A stretch of DNA of 64,000 bases from Pelobates cultripes (Eukaryota > Chordata > Amphibia > Anura > Pelobatidae). Position numbers and translations under genes: made by a program. Numbering within the stretch: position 1 is the first letter of the stretch; the number at the start of each line of letters is the position of its first letter. The notes below the pieces were generated by a model. That model saw only the letters and a program-made list of their open reading frames with translations, was not told where the DNA came from and did not search any database. The stretch is taken from NCBI GenBank assembly GCA_933207985.1, contig OW240913.1, positions 103,973,726 to 104,037,725 of the forward strand, in the 5' to 3' direction. Shown here piece by piece: positions 26,801 through 41,800 of this stretch.

Positions 26801-29800
26801 TAAACTTTTTTGAAATGAGTAAGGAGACCATCATACAGTGTGAAAAACAGAAGCCAAGATTTCATGCTTTTCTTAAGGTATGCCATTGATACATTTTGTT
26901 ATAAAGTAGCCATTTGGCTATTAATGGTCAGGGGCTTTAATGCACTACTATTTAAAGGGGAGTTTGAACCAAAAGCGATGGTTTTAATAAAACTTTTTTT
27001 TTTATTATTGGAGTGACTTATGCTGACACAAGCTCCCCTGTTCCAGGCTGCTAATAACGATGCCCGTAGTAACTCTGCATACAGATGCAAAACATGACCA
27101 CAATCAAATGTTTTCTAGTGCATAATAGGAATGCAGGCATTTGTAACTTTTCTAGTTTGCCACACATCACCAGCGCCAGTTTCTGCATTCAGGACTTAAA
27201 TGCTGTACTCCATCAGATTAAAATTGTCCTTTATTCAAAAATAATTAATTTGAAGACCTGATCTGAGCAATTGCCATGTGTGGTACGAAACTCATTAGTG
27301 TTTGTGGCCGCTCCTCGCACATTATGCCCAAATATCTAAGTTTGCTTTTCAATAAAGTACTGATTTTAATCAGGTGATGGGATGCAGCATTTAAAGGGTT
27401 GCTTCAACCACCATGACCACTTCAGTGATTTGAAGTGGATATTGTGGTAGTATGTATGTGCAGTGTTTCTGCTTGATACACTGCACATATGGAGTTACTC
27501 ATTTATTTTTTCATTTTTTTTTTTTTTTAACTTTATTTTTGTTGTGCAAAAGTTAACACATGAGCTTGTGCTGTCAGAACTGCCTTAGCAAACTTAGCAA
27601 TAACACAGTACAAAACATTGTCATGGCACTCAGAGAAAACACACAATTTTTAGGATTAAGATTAAATTACACGGTGCATGTAGCAGAAATGTGAGAGATA
27701 AGATGAGAAAACATAGAAAGCACATATCTGCACACTCAAACATTTTAACTTTACCACTGGTTGTTGAAATACATAGACCAGATACTCCAGGCTGTTGATT
27801 TGGCTGGGGGATAAGATTAAAACAAAGCAAATAGACTAAATGTGAACAGTACATCTAACAACTGGCATGGTGAATAAGTAAGCCCCAACTCAAGGCCCAA
27901 GGTGAGGGCTCTGGAATATGTACAGGAGGGACTGTCAGCCTATGCCTAAATTGGGCATCATTGTAATATACTTGCTGTGTCCATTATCAATATTGCAGCC
28001 CATATAAGCATCCCCTCATGGCACCTTTTTGTTCGCTAGCCAATCTGTGTGTCTTGATCCTAAGGGTATCCAGTGCCACAGACCCGCTTTTCCGTGCCCT
28101 CATGTTCTGCTCTCGAGGCATGTTTAGCCGGACGTCGTCTCGCAGAGGCGTCAACGAGGTGCACTCACCCGGTTAGAGATCGCCCACTTCTCCAGTCACC
28201 GGACGCACCAGGCTGCAGAGCCAGAGCAACACAATTCTGACGGTCGGTCTGCAGCTTTGTGTCACTGTTTGTGTCGCTTTTAAGCAATTTTGCCTTAATT
28301 AGTGGTTTAGAAGGCCAGAGCTGTGATAAACCACGTCTGGACATCTTGAGTGTAAGGCCCCGCCTCCTCATATTGAGTTATTTTTAATTGTGTGATGGGG
28401 GCTAGTTGAACCCTGAACACATCACATCAGACGGAGGCGTGTAAGTCGGCGCCAGAAGCTTAATCTGCCACTGGGTGTCAGGTAAGTAAAACTTTATTAT
28501 ACCACTTATTCTGCAAACTGATGGGGGACTATATTAATAGTGCCCATTAAGGGTTCATTACATTTTTAATTTTTTTTTCTTCTTGAATAGCTTCTCTTAT
28601 TGCACATTTTTTTTTTTTTTACTTAGACATTCTTCTACCCTCTTAATTGCTTGCTAGAGAAAGCTTGATTAGGGATTTATAAACAAAGTGATTAACTTTA
28701 ACCAGAAAACTGGGATAAAGGTTAGATTTTACTATATTTCGGGTGATAATGGGGAAGGGGGCTAAATGGTGTTCTTAACACTATAGGATCAGGAATACAT
28801 GTTTATGTTCCTAACCCTATAGTGTTGCTTTAAGATTTATTTATTTTATTTTGCACTAGTGGTGTTTTAGGCAATGTGACTGCTGCAAGTTGCGGAGTAA
28901 AGTGGCTACCAAATTTTGGTTGATTAGTTGGATAATACCCATATCACCTGTGTCTGAGTACAATATGGAAATTGATATTTTGTTCAGTTTTAACATTTTA
29001 TTTAGGTTTACAATTAAAATGTTAGACGGTGTGAATCTATATATGTTTTTCTTTTCTTTTTAGATTAATCAGGCCAAGCAAGAATGTGGACGACAAACTT
29101 TAGTCGAGCTATTAATTCGACCTGTTCAAAGGTTGCCAAGCGTTGCTCTTCTTCTCACTGGTAACTTAGCATTTTCCAGTCATATTATATTAATGTAAAA
29201 ATAAATCTGTACAACTGATATGTAATGGTGCATGGTACAAGGGAAGATTAACTTTGTTTTAATTATAACTTTTGTAGACCTAAAAAAGCATACATCTGAT
29301 GATAACCCAGATAAGATTATGCTGGAGAAAGCTATTGACTCGTTAAGAGAAGTCATGACGTAAGTAACCATTTTAAGTAACCATATGTCTAGAAGACACT
29401 TTTTTTTTTTTTTTTTTTTTTTAAACCCCTTAAGGACCAAACTTCTGGAATAAAAGGGAATCATGACATGTCACACATGTCATGTGTCCTTAAGGGGTTA
29501 AATACATTTCACATTTTAAGATATGAAACATGGAAACATTTCAGGGATTCTTACATTCTTTTATCCGAGGTCCAAGTGAGATGATTTTTGTTTGAAGCAG
29601 TCGTCAAGCATATTGGCCTTCTCAAATGAGGACTATGAATAGCCTCCTAATGGCAATTTTGTCGTCATTAGGCCCATTATAAGCTGAAGATTAACGTGGA
29701 AAACAAGGATTGACATCTCCTATTTTTAAATATTAGTGAGATTAATGCCTTCTGTCTGTGTAGCACTTTCATGACAAGTCCCCACTTGTCCTTATGTATA

Positions 29801-32800
29801 ACTTTGAAATAAAGCATTTTTATTCATAAAGAGGGGTGCAACTTAAAGGACCACTATAGTGCCAGGAAAACATACTCGTTTTCCTGGCACTATAGTGCCC
29901 TGAGGGTGCCCCCACCCTCAGGGTCCCCCTGCCTCCCGGCTCTGGGGGAAAGGGGTAAAAACTTACCTTTTTCCAGCGCCGGGCGGGGAGCTCCCCTCCT
30001 CCGATCCTCCTCCTGGGCTGAATGCGCACGCGCGGCAAGAGCTGCGCGCGCATTCAGCCCGTCGCATAGGAAAGCATTTACAATGCTTTCCTATGGACGC
30101 TTGCGTGCTCTCACTGTGAAAATCACAGTGAGAAGCACGCAAGCGCCTCTAGTGGCTGCCAATGAGACAGCCACTAGAGGCTTTGGGGGAAGGCTTAACC
30201 CATTCATAAACATAGCAGTTTCTCTGAAACTGCTATGTTTATAAAAAAAATGGGTTAACCCTAGAAGGACCTGGCACCCAGACCACTTCATTAAGCTGAA
30301 GTGGTCTGGGTGCCTAGAGTGGTCCTTTAAGTTGGATTTGGGACATGCTAACATTCATTGAAAAGAAAAAGAGCTGCTTTAAGTTTGCTATATTTAACTA
30401 TATGATGTATACTTGACTAGCTGCCTTATGTGAAGTATATGGCTTGCATGCTGACTTAATGCATTTTTATTTATCTTAAAGAATAATGCCTTTTGTACTG
30501 CATGTTGGACTTTTTGCCTAATTTGTCACTTAATGTGTGTGTATTAGATCCTTGCCTATTTAACCCCTTAAGGACACATGACGTGTGACATGTCATGATT
30601 CCATTTTATTCCAGAAGTTTGGTCCTTAAGGGGTTAAATGAAATGATTCCACCGATCATAGCCTCTCTGAAATGTTGTTTTTCTCCCTGTATACTGGATT
30701 TAAATTGCATGTACACTTAAATTGCTATACTACATATGTCTCGTACCATTTTCAATACTCTTAGTGCAAGCAATAGTTGCAGAATGAACAAATTACATAA
30801 ACTTGTAGTCTAATCTATGCAACCATTAAAAATAAATTATTCTATATGAGCAATATTTTGTTCTTACTGCAATCTATTGTTTTGCTGCTCTTTCTCCTTT
30901 TATTATGGAGTGGGATCAACTATTTTGCCGTTATGAAAGAGGATAAATTGTTAAATGTCCAATTTAGAACATATTTAATTTCTAACCTACAGTCATATTA
31001 ATGAAGATAAAAGGAAAACTGAGGGACAGAGGCAAATTTTTGAAGTGGTTTATGAGGTGGATGGCTGTCCAGTAAGTATTTCATATCGGTCACATCTATA
31101 TCTTGTTACATATATGATATGGTTTCAAGTCTAAATGGTAGTTTAATTGTTGTAAAGCGGCTCTGTCACTTTCCAGGGTTTTAGCTATTTTTGCAGTGAC
31201 TGTTTTGCTTGGTGTCCACTGGTGTAAGTGAAGCTGAATTTTACTCATATGAACGTGTCCCTTGCAGCTGCCGCCATGTTCTCTTTAGTTCCTGGCACTT
31301 CATCTGCCAGGAGCCCGGGGCAGGAGTGGTCCATCCCTGGTGACCTATGGTATGGGGGTTAAACACCTGGCAGCAGACTAGTAGGAGATGGACACAGTAT
31401 ACCCTGCAAAAATACGACTTATCTGTGTTCATTTACTAATCTCAAACTGATTTAAATGCAATTTAGAGGAAACTGAACTAATGAAAGAGAGCCTTAGCTG
31501 CTCTGTAGTGGTCAAGGTAGAATTTAAGTTAATTTGTGCTATTTAGCAAGTGAACAGGGAGTCCATCGGACCCAGTCGACACGTTGTGGGGTGACTGGGG
31601 GAGATCAGTAAAACAGGCGTCACTTATAAAGTATAGTTACTTTCGATAATCAGTCTATATTTGTAGATAGTAGTCACTCTGGTGTATTTAAAATGTTTAC
31701 ACTTTTCATTTAATCTATTACGAACATTGCCCATATCTGCTGGTTGTCTGCTGATGTTACTTGTTCTGTGCATTTTTTCCAAATGTGTTTTATTTAATTT
31801 TTTTAAACCAGCTTCACCATTTCACCATTTTCAAACCCTTAATGAAAATTCGTATTAAAAAACAGCCACTTCTATAATGAGGTATTGACACTTATTTAAG
31901 TGGTAATTCATTTAAACTTAACCTGCATTTGCGTTATTTCTTTAAACTGTTTTATGGAAATGTTTTCTGATAATGTTCTCACTTTAAAGAATAGTATAGC
32001 TATTAGACTTAATTTACACCCACCTACTCCCCCCATCCCTCCCCCCCCACACACCCACTGTTAATATTTTTATGATAGCTGATAGCCAAGGACAAATGGG
32101 AGAGATCTGAGCTTATGCCTTTAAACACAGCTCAGCTTAAAATATTACTTAACTATTTTCCCATATATCTCCCTTAAACTGATTTGAAACACAAAAAAGG
32201 AGTGCACATTTTGATATCTAGTGCTGCTAAAAACGATGTAGTTGAATCTTGTATACTTTATGTATAGACATTCATTCTGCTTATCTATTTACTAGATCTA
32301 ATCCGTTTTAATTTGTGGAAATGCAATTGAATTCTGGTGCCATTTAACATCCTATATTATAGGCAAATCTGTTATCCTCTCATCGCATGCTAGTACAGAG
32401 AGTGGAAACCATTGCTCTTGGTGATGAACTTTGTGACCGCGGAGAACAAGTTACTCTTTTCCTATTTAATGACTGTCTTGAGGTAAGGCTCTATTCAATT
32501 TAATATATGAACATGTTTGGCAATCGTGGGTTACTATGAGTTTAAATGTAAAACAAGCTAGGTCCTTGACCTAGATCAGATTGCATGTAGTTGGATTGAT
32601 CTCCTTGGTTTCACCTTCAAGGTATTCTTTAGTAAACTGTGTTGCTAAATGTAAACAAACCGTTGTGCTTCCTGAAAACAAATTATAGTAAGGTTCTGTT
32701 TTTATGGTCATAGCTTGTGAAAACATTAGTTTGAAAGGAAAACTGAAAACCACAATACCCATTTTGTCTAAATAAAAGGAAAACTCATCTCAATGAAGTG

Positions 32801-35800
32801 GTCTGGGAGCCATGTGTCCCACTCCCTCCCTTTAACCCTTCAATTGAAAACATTGCTGTTATGCATTGTTAAACTGCCTCTGGCGGCTGTCAGTATTTTA
32901 AAATAGTAGTGTAAAACTCTGCCACCTGGTAACTGGATATCATCTGATTGACATGACATTTTGTGGAGCATATGCACTAGCCTCTCAATGCTTTCCTGTG
33001 GGCCAAATTGCTGATTTGAGCAAAATAGGTGGAGCGACAGAGGAGACCGGTGAAGGTGGGGGAAAAAAAGTACCGTATTTTTCGCTCCATAAGACGCACC
33101 TAGTTTTTAGAGGAGGAAACCCAGAAAAAAAAAATACTCTGAACAAACTGTCCCATAGTATTTCTTAACACCCCCCCGTCCCATAGTGTTCCTTACCACC
33201 CACTCCCCTCCCCTGTCCCATAGGGATTTTTAACCCCCCCTCCCCTGTCCCATAGTGTTTAACCCCCTCCCCTCGTCCCATAGTGTTTTCCCCCTCCCCT
33301 CGTCCCATAGTGTTTTCCCCCTCCCCTCGTCCCATAGTGTTTTCCCCCTCCCCTCGTCCCCATGGTTTGACCCCTCCCCTGCAGTCCCAGGTGTTCCCCC
33401 CTCCTGGGTCCCATAGTGTTTCCCCCTCCCTCGTCCATGGTGAACCCCCCCTTCCTGATCCATAGTGTTTCCCCCCTCCTGGATCCCATGAGTGTTTCCC
33501 CCCCTCCCTCGTCCCATAGGTGTTTCCCCCCTCCTCGTCCCATGGTGTTTCCCCACTCCTAAGTCCCATGGTGTTTCCCCCCTCCTGGAGTCCCATGAGT
33601 GAACCCCCCCCTCCTGTTCCATGGTGTTTCCCCCTCCCCTGGGTCCCATGGTGTTTCCCCCCCTCCTGGAGTCCCATGGTGTTTCCCCCCTCCTCGTCCC
33701 ATAGTGTTCCCCTCCTGGTCCATAGTGTTTCCCCCCCTCCTCGTCCACATAGTGTTTCCCTCCTAGTCCCATAGTGTTTCCCCTCCCTCGTCCCATGGTG
33801 TTTCCCTCCTGGGTCCATGGTGTTTCCCCTCCCTCGTCCCGCTGGTGTTCCCCCCCCTCCTGGATCCCATGGTGTTCCCCCTCCTGGGTCCCATGGTGTT
33901 TCCCCCCCTCCTGGGTCCATGGTGTTTCCCCCCACTCCTGGTCCATGTGTTTCCCCCACTCCCGTCCCATGTGTGTTTCCCCCCCCTCCCTCGTCCCATG
34001 TTGTGTTTCCCCCTCCCTGGGCCATGTGTGTTTCCCCTGGGTCCCATATTGTGTTTCCCCTCCTGGTGTATTTGGCAGGTTCCCCCCTCCCACCTCGTCC
34101 CATATTGTGGGTTCCCCCTCCCCTAGTCCCATTGGGTCCCCCCCTCTCCGGAGTGCGCACTTCCTTTCGTTCCGGACGGAAACTGAAATTTAAGTTCTTG
34201 TACTGCGGTGCACGCTTTTCTGCCAGCCCACACTACAACACAGGTAAGTAAAGCTTCACATTCGCTCCATAAGACAGACATTTCCCCTCAGTTTTGAGGG
34301 GGAAAAAGTGCATCTTATGGAGCGAAAAATACAGTAAGTAACCATTTAATGTTAAAACCCTGGCAGTGCTGGCCTTGTCATCTAAGGATGACCAGGGCAC
34401 AATAGCTTTGGTAATACAAATATGTATTCCTAATGCTATAGTGTTCCTTTAATTAACATTGTCTTATGTCAATGCATCTTCATTTAAGTATTATACAATC
34501 TTCTAGACCAAGGGTGTTGAATTGTAACCCAAGAAGCCTCTGTTGAACTGGACGGCCCATACATCTTTACTAGCGCTTCTATTTCCTGTTCTTGGTTAAT
34601 ATACAAATCTGACTGAAACTGCTGTATTTCCCCATACTCTGCCTAGGTCAGTGTGTCTAGTATTGCTGCACATTTCTCTCTTCCTAAGACTCTGCAACCA
34701 AACACACTTTGTAGGTACACATCTTTCATTTAACTTGTGTTCCGTGTTACTTTTCCATTTTTAAGTTTTTAGACAAGGCTGTGAAAGCAATCTGTATAAT
34801 GAAGTTTAAAACCACCTACAACTCCCTTCTAGTGCTTATATGCATTGGGCTCACTGGAGTTGAGTCTGCCCCAATATGGACATCCTATCGATATTCCTAG
34901 ATTTGAAGAATGCTTTCTATATTACTACAACTGGATTTTCTTTCTATATTAACAAGGCGATAAGAATGAAAGCTATTTTATCAAAATATCAAAATTTACA
35001 GTTTTTTTTCCTCGAGCCTAGGATGTGGGTTGTGGGAACTATTAAAATAGAGAGAACCTTTGACATCAGCATGTTTCTTATAAGTATTGGTGACTACCCT
35101 TCCCTTTTCTCTCCTCTCAAAAATAAACCAAAAAATAAAGTTCACAGTACCAACTGAAGGACAGCCCAAAACTATTATATAACCATGAGACACAGTTCCT
35201 AATATCTTCCATATCCCCCTCCCATACTATTAAAATTTTGTTAAGCAAGTGGTGATAGGTCAGGTTTGGGGATTGAATAAAATAATTGTTTTTTTAAATA
35301 TGTAGAATTATTTTAATTTTTTTTAATTTATACATTGTAATAAAGGGAATATATCTTTCTAGATATGTTTGTATGCTGTTCAGAACATCATTTTAAAACT
35401 TTTTTAACCCCTTAAGGACACATGACATGTGACATGTCATGATTCCCTTTTATTCCAGAAGTTTGGTCCTTAAGGGGTTAAATAAGCAGTTATTTAATGT
35501 TTTGTTTTATTGTTTTATGCATGTTTAATAGTTATTCACTAATGCTTATTTTTGCAATTGTGTATACATTTAAGAAATATAGTAAGCGCTCAACTCCGGT
35601 AGGTAATCCCTTGTGTTATAAACATGCACTATTTAAAGCAGGGTGAAAGAGTGGGTTAGAATCCTTGTTACCATATGAAGATTATACTTACAAATAGAAA
35701 AAAACCCACAGCTCACCATTTCATGCAAACATATTTATTTAATTAGATACAATATATCATGTCATAAGTATACAATCAAAAGTGCAATAAAGATAAAGTG

Positions 35801-38800
35801 CAAAGTATCCACACCTTAAAGGACCACTATAGTGTCAGGAAAACATACTTTTTCCTGGCACTATATAATCCTTAGGTCCCCCCACCCTCAGAGCCCCTGC
35901 TGGGCTGAAGGGGTTAAAACCCACTTACCTTTATCCAGCGCTGGTGACCTCTCCTCTCCCTCCGACGTCTGCTCCAGAGTGGAGCCGAATGCGCATGCAT
36001 GGCCAGAAATGCACGCGCATTTAAACCACCCATAGCAAATGCAATTTTCGCATTGAGCGTCGGGGAAGAGCCTCTTGCAGCTGTCAGGAAGAAAGCCACT
36101 AGAAGCTGGATTAACCCTGAAATGCAGGGTTAAAGCCTGGGGGACCTGGCACCCAGATCACTTCATTGAGCTGAAGTGGTCTGGGTGACTAGTGGTCCTT
36201 TAATCCACATAAAGTGCATTCTAAACTATATACTGACCTAGGGCTGGAGACAAAAATATCCCAACATTACGGCCATTCTCTGTTATAAAGCTATGCCATG
36301 CTTATGCTGTGCTCTTCCACTTCCCGCCCCAATGTGAAGGTCGGAGGTGATTTCTCTTACCTTTATTCCCTTGCAGTGCCGGTCTCCGTGGCTGTCCCAC
36401 CTCCTTGGTTTATATTACCAAGATTAATGATCTCTGCCAATCCAATGCTTTCCTCTAGACAAGAATTGAGGCTAGTGCCCATTCTCAACAAAACACCATG
36501 TTGTAGCAACCAGACTGTCTCAGAATTCAGCCATTTCTATTAAATGGTTTCAAAGCGGCAATTTCAGAGGAATCTCCTCTAGTACCGATCAGGGACAGGC
36601 ACTAGAGGCATTTGAACACTGCAGTGTTTAAGCAGACTGGGACATAGCACCCAGACCACTTAATTTAAGTGAAGTGGTCAGGGTGCCTGAAGTGTTCCTT
36701 TAACTTTATGGATTTATGATAAAGTGCACATTTTATCAGTTATTTTAATGAGCTGGGTGGTGGACCGCCTAACACCCCATCTGGGTGCCTCTGCTAATCG
36801 CTGCTTCCTAGTGCTTACCGAGTACCACAAGCACTGCACCAGACCCCATCAGCACCATAGTTCTCCTTTCCAGCGTTACATCTTGGCTGGGGTCTCGCCG
36901 TCCTCCACCCACCCTGGAGCCAAGACTAGGATCCAGCTTACAGTGGGCAGACCTCTCCTATTCCAGAGTGTGTAGCAGACTGCTCTTTCAAGAGCAAGTG
37001 ATTATAACCTAGAGGAGTATAGTGATATAACAATCCCCAGGGTAGATACAGCCGTTTCCCCCACACATGAGCTCTATGTTGAGGGTAAGCAGGAACTGAA
37101 TTTAATGGTACCACACTTGGTCTTTTATGACAATACCCATGCAAGGGACACTCCCCCCTGGACCTGAGAATAAACCACAGCAGAAACAAATACACGATTA
37201 CATTGACTTTCAGATCCAGGTCACTGTACCTGGGAGATAAACGAGTCAAGTACTGTATTAACTCCATTATCTCCAGACACACACATTTTTATTAAACCCC
37301 CAAAATACCTTTAAAACATACAAAACCCCCACAAAAGTTACATCCACTGATAGCCCCAATCTGCATGAACAACATATCCAAAAATCACCTAGATTGGTTC
37401 AGGAATTTCCTGGAAGTCATAGTTTTGGCCGACCGCATGCATGGTCCCATGCCCAAAACAGTTCCATAGAATCGCGGCTAAGTGCCGAAAATAGTTCCAG
37501 GGCATGCAGTCCCCCTGAAGTCTATTCATGTGAAGGGAGGGAGCCAGGGAGCTAGCGTTCGGTTCTATGGAAAGTGCTGAACCAGGTGGAATAAAATATG
37601 GTCTTTAAAGTCATTGACCTAGCCCATAGTGTTTTGGCAGGAACCACAGACAAAATTTGGGATACGGCTGTATAATCTATAGAGAGAACATATAAAGAAA
37701 AAACACAATAGTGTAATACAATATATACAGTGAATCTTGCGCTTTAAATGAATGCACTCACAAGATGATGAAAAAGAGCTTTCATAAGGTGAACAAGCAG
37801 GCCCCTCCAAAAGCCCATGGAGAGGTTCTGTTCACCACAAGCTGTATTGTGGTTCTATTAAAATGGGTAATTAGCCCCTGTCAGGGTTTTTCTTTTTTCT
37901 ATGTGTAATAAGTTGTAAGCCTATCTTATATATTCGTGCTACCTTTTAAAGGCACACTATAGGCACCCAGTTCACTTCAGCTAATTGAAGTCGTCGGGGT
38001 GTACAGTCTCTATAGCTTAGTGCTGCAGTGTTAAAAATTTCAGTTCCAGGGAATCTGCAATGTTCATATTGCAGCACTAAGTCTGTCTCCAGAGACTGTC
38101 TTCCAGACAGCCACTGGCGGCGCTTCCTGCATCCAAACGTCCAGCGGTATCTGGCGCTGGATGTCCTCACGCTATGCATGAGGAAATCCAGCATTGATTC
38201 GATGCTTTCCTTTGGGGAGGACCAATGCGCGCGGCCCTGCATGCGTGTTGGCGCCCACTCGTTACTGGACGGAGGAGGCAGCGGAGCTGCGACTCTGCTT
38301 CTAGGGACATCAGCGCTTGGATAAGGCAAGTAAAGAAACCCTTTTAATAGTGTAACCGCTGGCGGTTCCCTTATTTACCACTATAATGTCTTAAAGCATA
38401 GAACTTAGTAGGGCTAACCATACAGATATCTTAGCCATAATTTTATATAGTTAGTAAGAGATCCTCTATTTACCATATATAAATAATTGAGAATACAATA
38501 TAAAATAAGGATTGTCTTGGAAGCAAGATTGTCTTTTGGATATTTATTATATAAAAATATAAAATCCATTATAGCAGAGTTTATAAGATTTAAATTACAT
38601 GCTTGCAAATATCATTAATCGGTTAACATACCCTTCTGAACATGTCATCATGTCAGCCTCTCTGTCATTTTAAGATGGAGCAGCGTCTGTCTCCAAGTCT
38701 CTCCTCTGTGTCTTAACATTTAAAAGTACACCTATTTATACCTTAGGTGTCTCCATTTAGGTTACTGTAGTTCAAATATGAAAAAGTAACACTTCTTTTA

Positions 38801-41800
38801 CTTTATTCAATTTAGGTCCTCCCTTAATTTGGCAAACATACAAGGCCATAACTAAAGGGTGTATACGTCATGGAAATTTTCCTGACTTAGTTCAAGATGG
38901 CATCTTAAAGTCTGAATAGGTTATCTGTTGTTTATACTAAGTCGTAAGTGTACAGTCGTGGGAGATTCCCGGATTTGGGGAAGTTCCATTAACTTGGGGT
39001 TACCACAGTATATTGTGTACTGCAAGAGTCGTAGCATAGCCTTGAAGCTTGTTTATGCATTATTGTTATTGTAATTCGTCTGGGACAAAATGGCGCATAC
39101 ATATTATGCACTGAGGTTATTGCTTAAAGAAACAGTTATGAAAAACAATATGTTCCATTTCTAACACCTTGTCAGTTTGCAATATCTCTTAAAGACAAAG
39201 TACACAGTTTAAGAAATACAACATTTCATTCTAAAACTTGTAATATTTGCATTTGCCCGTAACACCCTCTCCATTAAACTGTGGGCATTGTAGCACATTT
39301 CTTCCTTAAATTAGTGAATCAAAGTTCTCCAACAGTCTTTAGGTTTTTTTGTGCTCCCAGCATCTTTGATCATTGTAACAGTAAAATATCCGTAGTGTGA
39401 TCTTTGCATGTAAAGGTGGTTGATTAAAATGAGCAAAGCTTTTGTCTGGGAAAGAACTGAAAAGAACACCAGGTTCCAGAGTAAGATATTCTTGGATAGA
39501 TCCGGATATGAATTGTAATCCAAAGTTAAAAGTAGTAATTGTATTTGTAATCCAAAGTCTTAAAGGCCTGTAGAAGTTTACATTTTTTAGATACATTGCT
39601 GGAGGTTGTGTTTGTAGAATACTCGGGTATTTGTTGTTTAGTATTGGTTGTAGAGTCCAGCTTTCCAAATATTTGGCTAGAATTGGTTGCAGATATTAAA
39701 TCAGCATAATCTGTTATCACCTTGGTGATGGTGTTGGTATTTGACTTTGTCTTTTGTCTTTGCTTTTTATTTTGTTTGTTTTTTCCATGAAACATTTTTA
39801 CACCGTTTATGATGTGTATAGATTGGATACTCTCCGATATTCTTTTACGGAATAAATTAATTGACATAATTTCCAAGACATTGTCTTAAGTGACATGGAT
39901 CCCATTATAGTAAATGCTATGTTGATACAGCAATTGAAGTGGATTCTCAAGAACGCCTCTTTTTGCTGTGTTTGAATCTTTGTAACATCTCAGTGATAGA
40001 CATCTCACTGACAACAGGTGCTGTTGTGCTAAAAATGTTAACAGGTAAAATCTGTGGAAAAATCTTTACATTTGTTATAGTTTGTATAATAATGATAGAT
40101 GAAATAGTAACATAGTTGATCTTTCTAGTGTTTTGTATTAAAGATAAACACCCCTGTATATGATTTAGAGATATAGGGATAATTTGAAGCAGCAAAGTAT
40201 TTACCGCCTTTGTTCATAATGGTATGTAAAATTACATTCTCTTTAAATGTTAAAAATACTACTTTATTCAAAATGTCTCAATATATTTAGAATAGTTGCT
40301 AATTGGAAATATGACGTTAATTATCTTTCTTTGTCCTGTTAGGGAGAAGACAACTTATTCCCTAGTTATTTTTAGTAAATATAATAACTACAGTTATTAG
40401 TGGCTTAAAATACCAGAAACCCCCAAATATTGTCTTAGAAAACATTTTTTTTTTTTTACCAAGATCTGACAGCCATTGTGGAAAGTTACGTTCGTAAGAC
40501 TGGATGCTTAACAATGAGAATCTTAATTGTTTAAGTATATTTACCAGCGGCTGTTTGGTGTAACTTAAGATGATTAGAATGTATTATTATTTCTAAAAGT
40601 GAGTTAAGAAAGCACTCCGATACAATATTGAATGTATTTATATTTTATCTCTACCTTTGTATAGGTGGTTTATGTACCTTTAACCATTACAAACCAAATA
40701 ACATTTTCTTTGTATTTGAAAAACTGATAAAATATTAGATTTCGTGTATTTTAATATACAGAGTGGTATGGATGTTGAATTTATATCTTTGACATCTTTT
40801 CACCAGTTTGCAATAGGTGACCTAAATGATCAATTTCCAAAATCATCATGTATATCACCTGGATGGGTTAATCCATAATACTCTTTTACTTTCCATTGAC
40901 TGGCCTTGGCTCTGGCAGACTGAATATTTTTATCATTATAAATAAACTTTATGATAGTTGAAGTAAAGTTTCTGCCTGTTTTAACTGTTTTTAACTGTTG
41001 AAGTATTTCACTTATATTAATTATACCACTCTGCAAACTTAAACGAAAATCGAGTAGTTTCTGTTTTAATAAGAACATTTATATTTTCTTCTAAAGTTTA
41101 AACCTTATTCATTATTGCAGTTGTTATTGCAATCATATGATCTTTAACTATCATGATTCAATTATTCATCTTGGTAATTAGCTGTTATGCTCTTATACGT
41201 AAGTTTAATATATTTGTTTGTAGGCCAGACTGCAGCTGCATATGGCATTTTAGCAATAATCTTCAATTGCATTTCAGATATTCACAAAGTCTATCCACCT
41301 TTGTAATTAACACATTATGTGTTTCTTATACCATTAATTATAGTATCTGTATTATATTACACATTGTCACTGACACATTTCTGATACAGGGAAAAAATAG
41401 CATGATTGCTTTAGTAATTACAATTTTTCTGTCCATGCACACATTCCTGGAAGTCCAGAATATAGCAAGAATCCTTGGTCTATGGTCCTAGAGAGCCATT
41501 TAATGTTTTGATTGGTATAGTTATACAAAAAGAGCAAGGAGTACGACGGTAGATCACATCTGCAACAGAACCATTACAGATTCCTTGTTGTATCAATGTC
41601 TCTGTGTTTATGTTTACAGGAGTTCCTTGCTTTGCAGGTATGTACATAATATGTAGAGTTTAAGAAAAGCTGCAAATCGTGCTTTAGTACAAGTGTCCCA
41701 TGATGTCAGGTTTCTCAAAGATTTTGCTGGTCTTTTTATATTCCATTCTCTTGGCAGGGCATCTGCTCTTAGTAGGCCGGTATTGTTATTATTTATTAAT

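Larger units (their letters stand above)
32785..34453. repeat. older MITE split by the 33071-34335 element
   Basis: The left flank carries CAATGAAGTGGTCTGGGAGC and CTCTGGCGGCTGTC, and the right flank ends AATGCTATAGTGTTCCTTTAA at about 34453. Both halves resemble the B/D MITE families. This suggests a later insertion split an older element. The borders are degraded. Confidence 0.5.

Noticed and set aside
29824..30354. Open frames of 77-112 codons on both strands
   Set aside because: They lie within the GC-rich MITE and recur in the other MITE copy at 17905.
33165..34160. A 331-codon Gly/Thr-rich open frame on the minus strand, the longest in the window, plus overlapping frames on both strands
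   Set aside because: It coincides exactly with the 27-bp minisatellite. A unit length divisible by three and lack of stops in the repeat explain all the frames.
38414..38608. An identical 64-codon minus-strand frame found also at 47283-47477
   Set aside because: It lies in the two LTR copies, so the duplication reflects the LTRs. No family similarity recognised.
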